A stretch of DNA of 64,000 nt from Physcomitrium patens (Eukaryota > Streptophyta > Bryopsida > Funariales > Funariaceae): contig NC_037257.1 of the NCBI RefSeq assembly GCF_000002425.4, positions 20,046,218-20,110,217 of the forward strand, written 5' to 3'. A model generated the notes under the pieces. It had not been told where the DNA came from and did no database searches. It worked only from the letters and a program-made list of their open reading frames with translations. The translations under genes and the position numbers were made by a program. Shown here piece by piece: positions 44,986-56,965 of the stretch (the stretch's first letter is position 1; every line of letters begins with the position of its first letter).

Positions 44986-45570
44986 CTACCAATCCATCAT
45001 CTTCAATATATTCATTAAGATGATCAAATCATCAACATAGAGGATGACAATCAATATGAACTCATTTGATTGCATCACATATAATGAATGATGAGTCTCA
45101 CTCCTTACAAATCCTTCACTCATAAAGAATATATCAATGCGTTGATACCATGCCCTTGGTAATTGCTTTAGTCCATACAAGGATTTCTTCAACTTACAAA
45201 CAAGGTGTTGTTTGTCTTCTTCAACAAATCCTTGAGGTTGATCCATGTAGATGTCTTCTTTCAAACTTCCATTCAAGAAAGCCGTCTTCACATCTATTTG
45301 ATGCATCTCCAAATCCATTGCTGCCCCAATTGCCACAATAGTTCTAATAGTGGTGAATATGGCCACGCGAGTAAATGTCTCATTGAAATCTATACTATCA
45401 ACTTGTGAGTAGCCTTTGGCAACCAATCTAGACTTGTATCTCACAATATTACCCATTGCATCCCTTTTGGTTCTAAACACCCACTTACAACCAATTGAAG
45501 ATCGATTTGGTGGAAGTTGAGTCAATTTCCATATTCCATTGTACATGAGTGATTTGTATTCTTCTTCCAT
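44986..45570 (-). pseudogene. Copia-2 reverse transcriptase
   Basis: 194 residues with the RVT_2 landmarks: NGIWKLTQLPPNRSSIGCKW, KSRLVAKGYSQVDSIDFNET, MHQIDVKTAFLNGSLKEDIY, KLKKSLYGLKQLPRAWYQ and ILYVDDLIIL. The catalytic YVDD is intact. Stops at both ends separate it from integrase and RNase H. Confidence 0.92.
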
Positions 45571-45795
45571 AGCATTCTCCTACTTCATAGCATCCATGGA
45601 CTTCATTGCATTACATAAACTCAACGGATTAGTAAGAAGTATAATATTGGCATGTTCTTCACTTACTTGAGGAAAGATGTGGTCCTTCAACTATTCACCA
45701 TGTGGTTTTCTTTCTCTCAAAGGATATCTCCTTTCATTTGAAGAAAATCCTTCTTCTTGCATTCCATCCTTCTTCTTCCTCAATGCTTGTCTTTT

Positions 45796-46947
45796 CTAAC
45801 TCAAAGGTTGATATTCTTCATCATCATCATCACCTTCAATATCTTCATTGTTGATTCTAGCAATTGAAGGTACACTATGATTTATCTTCTTTGGCACTTG
45901 ATCTTGACTTCTATTTCCTCCATCTTCAATGTCATCATCATCTACTTCTTCTTCTTCTTTCTTTGCTGAACTTGAAGATGTGTCCACAAACACACCTTTA
46001 CTCCCACTTCGACACTCTTCTAAGTGCTCAAAAGCACTCTTATGCTCCAAAAATTCTACATCACGACTTTTGATGATCTTCTTGGTTTCTAAATATATTA
46101 GTTTATATGCATTGGTACCTTCACAATATCCAAAAAATATACATTTTGTACCTTTTGCATTAAGTTTGGACATCATACAATCTGGTACCTTTCCATAAGC
46201 AATGCATCCAAAAATCCTCATATGTGAAACACAAGGTTTCTTCCTACTCCAAGCTTCTTGTGGAGTCATTGATATAAATGCACTTATAGGGTACCTATTC
46301 CTTGTGTACACCACATTTATCAGAGCTTCCCCTCAATACTCATATCCAAGATTTTGTGTATGAAGCATACTCCTTGCCATCTCTACAATGGTGTAATTTA
46401 CTCTTTCAGCAACTCCATTTTGTTGTGGAGTGTATGGAGTAGAGGTTTGTTTTGAAATACCTTGAATCTTCATGAAGTCATCAATATGCTTTGACATGTA
46501 TTCTCCTCCATTGTCCGTTCTCAATACTTTGATCTTGCACTCACATTGTTTCTCTACAAGAGCCTTAAATTCCTTAAACTTTGAGAAACATTCACTCTTA
46601 GCTTTAATGATGTGAATCCACACCTTTCTTGAGAAATCATCAATGAATGTAATAAAGTACCTTACTCCTCCAATTGATGGTGTCTTCATTGGTCCACAAA
46701 CATCTAAGTGCTCAATCTCCAACAATTTTGTTGCACGTGTTGGAACTCCACTTGGAAATAAAGCCCTTTGTTGTTTACCTTGTATACATCCTTCAAAAGC
46801 AAGTGTCATAGCATTGTGGCTGAATTGACCAAGATCCAAGCCACTTACCATGGATTGGAGCTCTTTCATGCATTTGGCATTCAAATGACTAAGTCGTTGA
46901 TGCCAAAACTTGTGGAAAATCAGTAAATGTTGCCACTTCAACTCCAT
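45796..46947 (-). pseudogene. Copia-2 integrase
   Basis: Frame 46333-46947 contains the zinc region (HQRLSHLNAK...) and the core with LDVCGPMKTPSIGG (first Asp), RTDNGGEYMS (second Asp) and PYTPQQNGVAERVN (Glu). 45796-46314 continues behind a stop with RNRYPISAFISMTPQEAW and RIFGCIAYGKVP, then an acidic linker. The section from about 46185 to 46835 is exactly the part missing in Copia-1. Confidence 0.9.
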
Positions 46948-48148
46948 TCACCTTTTTGTAATTGATGAAGTAGAGATTTCCATCTCTAAGGCCTTTAGCA
47001 ATATGTTGGCTATCCAATGTCTTGACAAAACATCCATTCATGTCAAATTGAACCTTACAACCATATGATACAAGTTTGCTCACCAAAAAGAGGTTCTTCT
47101 TCATTTTTGGCACATGTAGGACTTCTTTCAATTTGATCCTCTTCATTAGGTCCTTCACAACAATCTCCACTATAATGGAGCCAATTCCAATGGCTTGTAC
47201 TATGCCATTGTCTCCCAACCACACTTTCGTTGCTAGAATTTCTTCATAAGTGTCAAATGAACACTTGTATGGTATCATGTGCTTAGTAACACCTGAATCT
47301 ATAATCCACTTTGGCATGGCAGCTATGGAGGCTCCTTTCTTTGCCATGAGAGCATACTCATCTCCACCAAAACTATCACTAGCATTGTTTGCATTCTCTC
47401 TATCTCTTTTCTTTGCCTTGTAGTAATTTCTAGCAAAATGACCTGGTTTTCTATAAATATAGCAATTCTTCATATTGATTTTTGAATTATCATGTTGGTG
47501 AGAATAGCTACCTTTGCCTTGTCTTAAAAATAGAGCCGAATCATCACTTGTAAGCTCCTTTTCTTTCCTCTTGGTCACTTCATGGGCAAGTCTTGACGTG
47601 ACATAGTTCATGGTAAGCTCTTTCATGTAGATGGACTCCAATGCCACAATGAGGTAGTTGTAGGATTCGGAAAGGCTCATGAGCAATGTCAACACAATGT
47701 CCTTATCATCAACTGGTTTGTCAACAATTGCTAGTTGGTTAGCAAGTGCTTTTACCTTGTTAATATGAGCCATGAGGTCATCTCCTTCTTCCATCTTTAT
47801 TGTCAAGAATTTCCTCCTTGTCCAAAAGATGTTAGCAAGGTTTCTACTCTCATAGATATTACAAAGAGTCTTCCATGCTTCCGCTAATCTATTGCAAGCT
47901 ATAACATGTGAAAAGTTGGCATCATCGAGGTTTGTTGCAATCATCCCAAAAGCCTTCCTTTCATGATATTTGTACTCCTTCTTCACTTTGATATCAGCAT
48001 TGTCACTTGGAGGGTCTTCACTTTCATCAACAATATCACAAAGGTCCAATGAAGCCAACAAAAGCTCCATTTTCTTCTTCCAATGGTAAAAGTTGTGACT
48101 CTTAAACTTCTCAATCACTCTCAAGCTCTCACCCTCACTTGAAGCCAT
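46889..48148 (-). pseudogene. Copia-2 gag-protease
   Basis: One frame that starts most likely at the ATG ending at 48148 (MASSEGESLRVIEKF), not at the upstream ATG near 48313. Order: UBN2-type gag (NFYHWKKKMELLLASLDLCD), zinc knuckle CYIYRKPGHFARNYY with two of its Cys replaced by Tyr, protease IIDSGVTKHMIPYKC (DSG intact), then the pre-integrase start. The zinc-knuckle changes suggest the copy was already defective, although the frame is long. Confidence 0.9.
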
Positions 48149-48698
48149 GTCTAAAGAAGGGATGTATGAAAGAAAATCAAAAAAAGAAGATATAGAACTC
48201 TCAAAATCAACAAGAAGGTGTTGTTGCCTTAGAAACCCGGAATGCCCTCTTTGTAAGTAAATAAGTGATTTCACTCTTGTATCACTCTCAACTTTACTTA
48301 TAGGACTTCTCACAAGTCTTACACTCTATCTGAACCTCTTGTATAAGCATTGCCACTCTTCAATCATCCCTCTTTTTTCACAGAATACTTCTAACCTCAC
48401 AAAAAAAACTTCTTGTGAAAATAGAAGTTAAGAACATGAAAGCACAAAGTTAGAACACCAATGATAAATCTCAGCAAAGAAATATAACACTAGAGTTCTA
48501 AAACATCATTATATGGAGTCTAACAACAATAAAGACTATAAGTGTACTTAATAATAAATAAGAGCATAATTACATCAACAACTAGATGCATAGGAATGAT
48601 TAGAAGATAATAAACTCAAACTTCAGCAATAACCATAAGATCTATTCCTTACAACAAGAAAGACTTCAAAGTACTTTAAAAGTCACAAGTAAAGGTGA

Positions 48699-48712
48699 GT
48701 GGGTCCATAACC
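48699..48712 (-). other. Copia-2 primer-binding site: half-tRNA type (initiator Met)
   Basis: GTGGGTCCATAACC, the same 14 bases as in Copia-1 and again directly next to the 5' LTR. The surrounding leader sequences of the two elements are far less similar, so the conservation of these bases points to a function. Confidence 0.78.
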
Positions 48713-49204
48713 TATTAAGAAAACAAGTACTTAGAAGACACAGTACTTAGCATCAGCAAGGTTGCACATAAAAAGAATATGGAGTAAGATATCTCTCACT
48801 TCCAACACCCATTACTTATAGGTGGTAGTTGCTTCCCTAAAAGACAATGTCCACTCTTTGACTTTTACACACATGGCCCTAGGATCCTTTTGACATCTCA
48901 CGAGTCCCAAGAGTATCTTATGTCCAATACTAATTATTCTTACGTCTTACACACATGCTCTTAGGATCCTTTGGCATCTCACAAACTTTGAAGGTATCCT
49001 ATGACACATACTAATGACTCATACTTAGTCTTTGGATATTCCCTTGTTAATACTTTATCTTTTGACTTTGACTCTTGGTCCATGACTTTGTCCTATATCC
49101 ATTGGATGCCCTTACCATATACCAAGAGTCAAACCTTTGACCACTAGCAACTTACCTAAGGTAATATTCTATACAAGATAATATTTTCTATTTTTACTTT
49201 AATA
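48713..49204 (-). repeat. Copia-2 5' LTR
   Basis: 492 bp, nearly identical to the 3' LTR. It ends ...CTTTAATA before the target duplication AATTA. Confidence 0.93.
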
Positions 49205-49321
49205 AATTAAACCCCAAAAATTTGTCTAAAATGAGTAACATTAATGTTCGGCCACTACGTCCAAAATACTATCTATAAACTGTAACGAAAGATAGTCCTT
49301 CTTAGTAGCCACATTTAACTT

Positions 49322-50359
49322 TCAAAAATCTTGATATATCTTGATTTTTCCATTCTTCTTTGGTACCATCACGATTGGTGACACCCATGTACTATGCAGA
49401 ACAGGATAAATAAAATCCACGTCAAGAAGTTTATCTAATTCCTCTTTCACTAAAAGGGAATATTTTGGATTAACTCGATGTTTTCGTTGACGAACTAGCG
49501 TAACACTTTCTTCCAAAATAATCTAATGTTCACACACGTTGGCTGGAATCCCTTTCAAATCCACATACGACCATACAAAGGCAGATTTGTGATGGACAAA
49601 AAACTATTTTCAACCATCTAATTTTGTATCTATAATACCGGCATATATTTTAATTAGCTGTGACATTTTGTTGGTGCCCAGGTTAATAGATTGATACGCA
49701 GGGTCTTCAATAACCTCTGATTTAATTATCTTCTCCTAATCTAAATATCTTATATTATCTGACATATGGAAACTACTCAATTTTTGTTCCAATGTGCTGA
49801 CTCTATTGACTGTGGGATTCTTCATCCATTCAGCAATAGCATGATCTGAGTTAGTCGCATCCTCCTGATACAGTAAATATTCACTGGGACTTCTACATTG
49901 GTAGACTCCTGCCTTTGCTGTTGAAGTGTTTTGTCCTACCTCAAATTACGGTGAATCTATAGTATTGTCATCTTCCTCAATCGATTGAATCTCGTTGTCC
50001 AATGTAAATTGTGATTCTAGCAATTGAGATTCTCCATGATATTGTACCGGGTAAATCTGTAGAATAATCTGATCACGGCCTTTTTCAATTGTCAATGTGC
50101 CTCGGCCTCAATCGTTCTTAGCTTTGGCTTGATAAAGCTAAGGTCTGCCCAATAAAATAAGATACGATAACATAGAACTCTGTAATCGAAATACAATATA
50201 ATCGATTTTGTATGTCAATCCCGTGATTACAGTGGCAATATTGCGTAAGATTTCCATTGACTTTACCCGACTATAATGTGCCATTCGCAAAACCAATGTT
50301 GTAGGTAGCAATTGCTTTAGATCCAATTCCTCCATTATATCCACGTTCATTAAATTCAT
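49322..50359 (-). pseudogene. A4 protease and RT N-terminus
   Basis: 50138-50359 holds the end of the protease (LVLRMAHYSRVKSMEILR and the LILLGRP block); 49322-49516 holds the RT start (LDVDFIYPVLHSTWVSP, VPKKNGKIKIYQDF). The acidic linker between them has several stops. The protease active site lies at the B2 insertion point and resumes behind it. Confidence 0.82.
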
Positions 50360-50384
50360 ACTAGAGCCACCATCGACTTATATC

Positions 50385-50675
50385 TATAACGGACACAAAA
50401 ATACAAACTCGAGATCTAACAAGAAGTTCAAGAAGAACTCGCAAGAACTAGATTAATCAGATGAAAATAACACCAGAGAGGTGAGGTAGAGCTCTAAGAG
50501 ATGTGTTGTCGAGATAATAGAACTCTTCAGCCTTGATTCCAATATATACTTCTATATAAGAAGCTTCTGAAGTAACTTCTATCAACTAAGAAGATTCTAG
50601 AAGGTTCCAGAGATTTGCTTCTAGAAGGTTCTAAAAACTTGTCTCTAGGAGGTTCTAAAGATTATGTCCCTAACA
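50385..50675 (-). repeat. B2 3' LTR (291 bp), array shortened
   Basis: Same ends and TATA region as the other B LTRs, but only about 100 bp of the GAA/TTC array remain (a run of four alternating units at 50590-50607). The first bases are TATAACGG instead of TGTTACGG, probably a point mutation. Confidence 0.9.
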
Positions 50676-50689
50676 TCATCCCTTCTTTT

Positions 50690-51083
50690 AGCTTCGAGGT
50701 CTCTGTAAAGCAATGTTGTTGATCAGTACCAACGCAAGAAAATGAAGATCTGTTGCATAACATCTGCTATAAACTCCAACTGTTGTTCACGAGGCAAGTG
50801 GTTCATCGGCCCTTGAAGCCAACGGTAGTGGCCTACTCCTTCAACTTCTGACCAAGCATGAACTTCCGTGTCCTCATTATGAAATTTTCCTGCAAACATG
50901 CCTTCTGGCTAACCATCGTAAGCAGGCTCGGACTCAAATACAATCACCAATGATCAGTTACTCGGTATCCTCCATCGTCGTCATGGTGTAGGTAGTTCTT
51001 CATCTCGGGATTGCCTTCGTGAACTAGTCAGTTGAGATAATCTGACTGGCATAGTATCTATCTCTTGGCTATCCATATCAGAA
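50690..51083 (-). pseudogene. B2 copy of ORF3, broken
   Basis: The sequence follows B1 ORF3 from MDSQEIDTMPVRLSQ to the end with several stops in frame, including one in the basic region. The best-preserved part is EDTEVHAWSEVEGVGHYRWL, near the C-terminus. It shows that the ORF belongs to the family and is not a private feature of B1. Confidence 0.7.
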
Positions 51084-51179
51084 GACCAAACTATGGCTAC
51101 TGAAAAAATTCTATTTTATCTTAGAAAAAATAACTACATCAACTACGAATTTTGGTAGTGCTCTCCCTCTTTCTTATAT

Positions 51180-52701
51180 TCTTGGATGAGTAAGCTTCAG
51201 AAGGAAGCCATCGTCGAACCAGCTTAGGTTTATGAGGATGTTGTTGATGAAACTTCTGTACCTTTTGCGGCGCATTGGTAAGATTTTCAGCTGGCTCCCA
51301 CGTTCACTCATTAATGTCGTAGTCGCACCAATGAACAAGATACTCCAACTTGCCCCATCTTCACCGTGAATCTAGTACCTTTTCAACCTCGTATTCCTCA
51401 TGGTTCTCGATCTCAATACTAGGAAGCGGACATTGTACTCTTCCAAGAAAAGACGACTCTCGATAAGGCTCTAACAGAGAAACATGAAAGACTCGATGTA
51501 CCTTCATAGAAGCCGGTAATTCCTGATGGTATGCCACTGGATTGATTTGCTTTTGGATGATAAATGGTCCCAATCTTCGATAGTCCAACTTATCACATGG
51601 TCAGTTAATCTTGATATTCTGTCGAAGAAGCCATGCTTTATCTCCAATTTTGAAAGTAGGTGCTTGATTCTGAAATCTATCTGTAGACGCCTTGTAGGAT
51701 TCTTGAGTGGATTGTAATTGAAGCTTCAACATATTTTGAAGCTCTGATAGTTGTTTTGCAAATCCTTCAGCTACTAGATTGTTATTTGTTGACGGACTCA
51801 ATAAATCAAGCTTCGAATGACACTCATAGTTGGAAAAGAATGGTGTGTATTGAGTCAACGCATGGAGGTTATTGTTATATGCAAACTCGGCTAGCGGCAA
51901 ATATGTGGTCCAATCGTCTTGCTAATAGTTGATGCTGCATCGTAAGTATTATTTCAAGACTTGGTTCACCCGTTCCGTTTGGCCGTCAATTTGAGGATGA
52001 AAAGCCAAAGAAAGCTTAATATCCAGCTTCAGTATCTCAAAGAGAGATCTCCAAAACTTTGATACGAACTGGGTTCCTCGATCTGATACGATATCATCTA
52101 GTAGTCCATGATATCGATACACATTATCGAGAAAGAGCCTTGCTGTGACTTCATTGGACGATGTCTTCTTGCAAGGAACAAAGTGTGCCATCTTTGTAAG
52201 CCGATCTACTACAACAAAGTTGCTGTCAAATGAGTTCGATGATGGAAGGTCCGTGATGAAGTCCATCGAAACTGAAGACCATGGTCAACGTGGAATCGAC
52301 AATGGCTGTAGGAGTCCATAAAGGCGATGCCGAGGATTCTTGGATCTTGAATAGATGTCGTAGGAGAGGACAAAATCTTTCACATCCTTCCACATTTGGA
52401 GCCACCAAAAATCTCAAGAAATAAGCTCCAAGGTCTTGTTGAATCCAAAATGTCCCGCAGCTGGAAAATCGTGGCGAGATTGAAGAACTTGAAGTCGTGG
52501 TGGTCCTTTTGGGATATACAACCGCTCTTCAAAGTATAAAAGATCTCCCTCTACCTTGAATTTTTTGTCATTGGTATGCTGCTTGATATCAATGGCTATT
52601 GAATCTTTAATGGTCGCAGTATATACTTGATTCAAGAAGTCAGCATCAATTGGCACAATAGTAGCGCAAAGCTGAAATTGCTTTGGCTTCAACAACGTCA
52701 T
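51180..52701 (-). pseudogene. B2 integrase and chromodomain
   Basis: 52414-52701 (zinc region: HDFPAAGHFGFNKTLELIS, His intact), 51949-52266 (core: MDFITDLPSSNSFDSN, VSDRGTQFVSKF, QTDGQTERVNQVLK), 51601-51900, and 51361-51588 ([12 protein letters not shown] to [11 protein letters not shown]). The chromodomain continues without stop through [20 protein letters not shown] to about 51180, and includes the Trp that is a stop in B1. The frames are split by point stops. Confidence 0.9.
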
Positions 52702-52709
52702 ACATTGTT

Positions 52710-53964
52710 GATCAAACGCTACTTCTTCAGCCTTCGGTACAAGATACGATTTCCTGAATAAGGCATCAGATAGTCTTTGCTACTTTCCAAGTCGATAAGT
52801 GATAACAAAATCGAACCTATATAGCAATATACTCCACCGAGCTTGACGTCGATTTAAAACTCGAGCCAACATGAAATACTCCAAATTCTTGTGATCTATG
52901 TATACGGTCACTGGGTGTGTAGCTCCTTCAAGAAAATGATGCCATTCTTAGAAAGAATCTATTATAGCAAGAAGTTCCTTATTGTAGATTTCATAATTGA
53001 TTTCAGCAGCAGAGAACTTTTGAGAATAGAATGCAACCGGATGGAGCTTCTTGTCTTCTCCTATTTCTGAAAGTACAACTCCCAAAGTAAAATTCGAAGC
53101 ATCAGTTTCTAAATAAAAGGCCTTTGTAAAGTCTGGGTGTACCAAGATTGGAGCCCTAGTAAATGTGATTTTTAGGTCTTGAAACGCCTTCTCCGCTGGA
53201 GGTCCCCACTCCTGCTTATCCTTGCATGTTATCCGAGTGAGAGGAACAGCAACTTGAGAGTAATTCTTGATAAAGTTCTGATAGAAGTTGGCAAAGCCAA
53301 GAAAGCATTGTACGTCTCTCACCATCTTCGGAACCTCCCAGGACACGATTGCTTCCACCTTCTTGGGGTCCATCTTCAAGCCTTCCATAGTCACAACGAA
53401 TCCCAAAAATTCCATTTCTATTTAGTGAAATAAATACTTCTCCAACTTGGCATATAGTCCTCACTCGCGTAGTTTCTCCAAGACCAAATGAACGTACTTT
53501 TCATGCTCTTCCTCATTTTTGAAGAATATCAGAATATCATCTAAATAGATGACAACAAAATCGTCAAGGTACTCTTGGAAAATATCATTCATCATATGTT
53601 GAAAGATCGCTGGAGTATTGGTAAGACCAAAGGGCATGACATTATACTCAAAATGGCCATACCTTGTACGAAACGCTGTCTTCTACTCATCTCCTTCCTT
53701 GATTCGTACGAGGTTGTAAGCTCCCCTTAGATCAATTTTTGTAAAAATCCTTGCACGTCCAAGTTGTTCTAAGAGACGAGAAATCAAGGGTAACGAGTAA
53801 CGATTCTTCTTTGTTACCTTGTTGAAGCCTCGATAGTCCATGCACATCCGCAATGAGCCATCTTTCTTCTTCACAAATAAGATGGATGCTCGAGCTGACG
53901 ATTTTGAATGACGGATGAAGTTCTTGGCTAGATTCTCGTCAATACACTTTCGCAACTCCGCCAA
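52710..53964 (-). pseudogene. B2 reverse transcriptase and RNase H
   Basis: 53683-53964: [19 protein letters not shown] and [17 protein letters not shown]. Behind a stop the strand reads [13 protein letters not shown] and [11 protein letters not shown], an intact YLDD. 52948-53415: FLGFVVTMEGLKMDPKKVEA, CFLGFANFYQNFIKNYSQ (thumb), then FYLETDASNFTLGVVLSE and KELLAIIDSF (RNase H). This section is absent in B1 except for the RNase H end. Confidence 0.92.
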
Positions 53965-54286
53965 CTCGGTCTGCGATAGATTATAGATTGGGCCAAAAGG
54001 CGGCTGTACTCCTTCCTGTAAGTCTATGGCGCAATCATATGGTCTGTGTTTTGGTAGTATGTCGGCATTTTTTTTTTTGAAACACGTCTTTAAAATCCTT
54101 ATATTGCTCCGGTATACTTGCTATCGAGATCTTCTCCCCAGTGGTTGGAGCCGCATAAATGACAAACGATGTGCCTTCCTTGAACGATCTTATAAATGCT
54201 CTTGCTCCAATAAATAAGGATTTTTCTATTCAGGGTTTTCTACTAGGCTTGCTCTTGGATGGTTTTGTGAGTAAGGTCATCTTCCG

Positions 54287-54807
54287 CTACTTCCAATCTA
54301 TAGATGGATTATGCTTTTCTAACCAAGAAAGACCAAGAATAACAAGATTTGATGGAGTTTTAATAATATTAAAAATAATATGACTACTATGGCCCTTAAA
54401 TGTCACTTCTATAGGTTCTGATTCATGGATGATACTACCAGACAATAAAGGTTGCTCATCTATGACCTCAACATGAATAGGTTTGGATTTTTGTACTAAA
54501 AGAATCTTATGATGTTTCACAAATTCTTTGTCTAAGAAACAAGCAGATGCTCCTCAATCTAATAATGCTAAGGTTCTCAGTTTCTGAGGGCCAATAAGCA
54601 AAGGGATTGTAAAACAAAGGGCAGGTTGAGTAGAAAGAAAGAAACCTGGTTGTTGTTGCGATATTTCACTGTCCAGTCGCACGGTTCTTATTGTGGTTGG
54701 GCATCCTCATTTTCCTGAATAAACGTGCCTTTAATCTTGATAATACGTTGATTTTGCTTCTTAGAGCAGTTTCCAACTTTGTGGCCTTCTTCACTGCAAT
54801 ACAAGCA
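54287..54807 (-). pseudogene. B2 zinc knuckle and protease
   Basis: The minus strand at 54807-54766 reads CLYCSEEGHKVGNC, a perfect CX2CX4HX4C. Behind it LALLDGGASACFLDKEF (about 54570-54520, DGG in place of DTG) and LVILGLSWLEKHNPSIDW form the protease. A stop lies between the two modules. Confidence 0.87.
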
Positions 54808-54872
54808 TAGACCTTCCTCCATACTCCGCTTTTTTTTTTTAGAGTAAGAAATTTGACACGTACAGCATCAAT

Positions 54873-55712
54873 TTACATGTCTTCTACCTCTGAATGTGAA
54901 TTCATGCTGCTTGTCGACATAGTTGGGGCATGGCGAACCGTATGTTGTCTTGAACATTGGTCTTGGCGGCGTTGGAATAGGCGATTATCGTACTTCACAG
55001 CTTGGCTAATAGCTTCATTGAGCGTTTGTGGATCAGGAAGAGTTAACAGCAAATCCTTTACATTGTCCCTTAAATCCCAATAGAATTGACTCATCAATGC
55101 TTCTTCATTCCAATTGATGTCGCATGCTAATTACCTGAAGTCCAATGCATAGACTCATGTAGAGCGCATCCATTGTCGTAGTGATCGGATCTTTGTTGTA
55201 GCCCATCGAACCTTATCATGTTCACCAAATGCTTCCACAAATGCCTCCAAAAAGATTTCAAAGTTGTTTAGTATGGACGATCGTTTCTCAAACAAAGGAG
55301 CAAACCATGATAGAACTTGTCCTGTAAGTAAGGTTCCAACAAGCCCAACACGTGACTCCTCTGTTGGATAGCATTCGGGCTGTAAAACTGTTATCAACCT
55401 GATTTGGTTGACAAATCCTCGAAACTTGGAACACGTACCATTGAACTTGTCTAGAAGGCTAACTTGGGGCTCTTTATGTTGTAGAACCAGCGGTGCTTGT
55501 TGAACCTGAGGCAAAGTTGCTTCTCCAAGTGCAGAAGTTTGAGGCTGGTGCAACCTAGATTGTGCCATCCCAGATGCTCCATCATTATGAAGCTTTGCCA
55601 CGACTCCTTCAATCTCTATAGTTCTTTGCGATAACGTAGCAAGAGCATTTATGATAGCATCTAACTTGGACTGCGAACTTTCCGTCATACTAATGTCTTG
55701 GCCCCTGGCCAT
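54873..55712 (-). pseudogene. B2 gag
   Basis: 55155-55712 starts [20 protein letters not shown] and continues through a Gln/Pro-rich part to the capsid (FNGTCSKFRGFVNQIRLI, GQVLSWFAPLFEKRS). 54873-55097 supplies the C-terminal capsid helix region (QFYWDLRDNVKDLLLTL). A short stretch with stops lies between. The start codon is also kept, mutated, at the B1 deletion junction. Confidence 0.88.
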
Positions 55713-55993
55713 TCTAAGAGAAGGACAGAAATGACTCTACAAGAAGACAATAATGGTTTAGAGGAGGATACTCCGCAACCTCTAAAATGCCTTAAGAGCT
55801 TCAAAAAAAAGGAGTAATCTACTCTCTCCAAGAAGAATAAGACTCCAATATTGTAACAAAAGAAGTATCAGTTTAGAAGAGGATAATCCGCAACCTCTAA
55901 AATGCTAGTACACTTCCAAGCAGAGGGGTAATCCACATTCTAACAAAGAAAAAACTAGCTCTGATATCTGAGGTGAGTGCACTCTCGACAAAC

Positions 55994-56433
55994 TGTCATA
56001 GACACAAAAATACAGACTCGAGATCTAACAAGAAGTTCAAGAAGAACTGGCAAGAACTAGATTAATCAGATGAAAACAACACCAGAGAAGTGAGCTAGAG
56101 CTCCAAGAGATGTGTTGTCGAGAGTGAAGAACTCTTTAGCCTCGATTCCAATATATACTTTTATTTAGGAAGCTTCTCAAGTAACTTCTATTAACTAAGA
56201 AGCTTCTAGAAGATTCTAGAGACTTGCTTCTAGAGGGTTCTAGAAACTTATCTCTAGAAGATTCTAGAGACTTGCTTCTAGAGGATTCTAGAAACTTATC
56301 TCTAGAAGGTTCTAAGGACTATGTCTCGAATATCTTCTGCCAATTAAGAAGCTTCTAGAAGGTTCCAGAGACTTACTTCTAGAAGGTTCTAGAAACTTGT
56401 CTCTAGAAGGTTTTAAAGATTATGTCCCTAATA
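55994..56433 (-). repeat. B2 5' LTR (440 bp) with heat-shock-element array
   Basis: Array of GAA/TTC triplets at about 56170-56410 with runs of four alternating units at 56199-56216 and 56348-56365. TATATA lies at about 56151-56157. It contains a local duplication of the block that ends with the phrase TATGTC, so the array has expanded here while it shrank in the left LTR. Confidence 0.92.
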
Positions 56434-56965
56434 ATATCCCAGGAATTAAAATGCCATCAATTGTTACATTGATTGTTCGTGCTCCCAGATGTGGGTTTAA
56501 GCTAACTTCATGAATTTCTTTAGTGAGGGATCTTTGTCGTATTAATGTTGAATTCAATACAGATCGACATTTCGATGCTACAGCCAAAAATTGCTTCATT
56601 GTAATTGAAGGCTAAATAACATCCAAATCCTTCAGAATGTCATAGGGTTCCATATTGAGAGTAATTTCCAATGCTCTTTTGTATTTCATTGGTTTTGATT
56701 TCAGTCCATTCGGTAGCAATTCCTTCCTGGCAATTGGGATTGCCGTTGGTAACTTTGTCAACTTTTCTTCTAGAAAAGGTTCTTTTAATGCGTAAGATCT
56801 TTTATAAGGCTATACAAGTATAGGTACTTGATCAATTGGGATCGATCTTGATGGTCTCGATAAATTAGCAAGTGAAACCAAATTGGGTTCCTCAGTCTGT
56901 TGAGATCTCAATATTGGGATACGTCTCAATACTGATATTGGTTCATTTAGCTCTATAGACGGCGC
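56434..56965 (-). pseudogene. A4 region before and at the protease start
   Basis: It resumes A4 directly after the B2 target duplication and is collinear with A2 38390-38800 (the part from SLIRHRH... back to MKWKRALGIILNMES). There is no long frame. At 56966 it changes into the D2 LTR. Confidence 0.8.

Larger units (their letters stand above)
43560..49204 (-). mobile_element. Copia-2 LTR retrotransposon, full length, decayed
   Basis: A complete element of 5.6 kb: LTRs 43560-44052 (493 bp) and 48713-49204 (492 bp), target duplication GATTA (43555-43559) / AATTA (49205-49209), half-tRNA primer site and polypurine tract. Minus-strand order gag-protease-integrase-RT-RNase H is that of Copia. The LTRs differ at only a few percent of positions by eye, so Copia-2 is younger than Copia-1. 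Few stops are present, but they break the polyprotein. Confidence 0.95.
50385..56433 (-). mobile_element. B2: chromovirus family B, full length, decayed
   Basis: 6.05 kb with LTRs 50385-50675 (291 bp) and 55994-56433 (440 bp) and an exact target duplication ATATC (50380-50384 and 56434-56438). It keeps all genes in the order gag, zinc knuckle, protease, RT, RNase H, integrase, chromodomain, ORF3, but with many stops. It provides the full-length reference for B1. The unequal LTR lengths come from the loss of heat-shock-element repeats in the left LTR. Confidence 0.95.
42093..56965 (-). mobile_element. A4: Gypsy family A, in three pieces
   Basis: Minus-strand element present as 42093-43559, 49210-50384 and 56434-56965, interrupted by Copia-2 and B2. 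On the right it is cut by D2, on the left by A2. Protein pieces, in sense: region before protease, protease, RT start, RT thumb, RNase H remnant, integrase zinc domain and core start. Both ends are outside or lost; no LTR of its own is present. It carries many stops. Confidence 0.85.
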
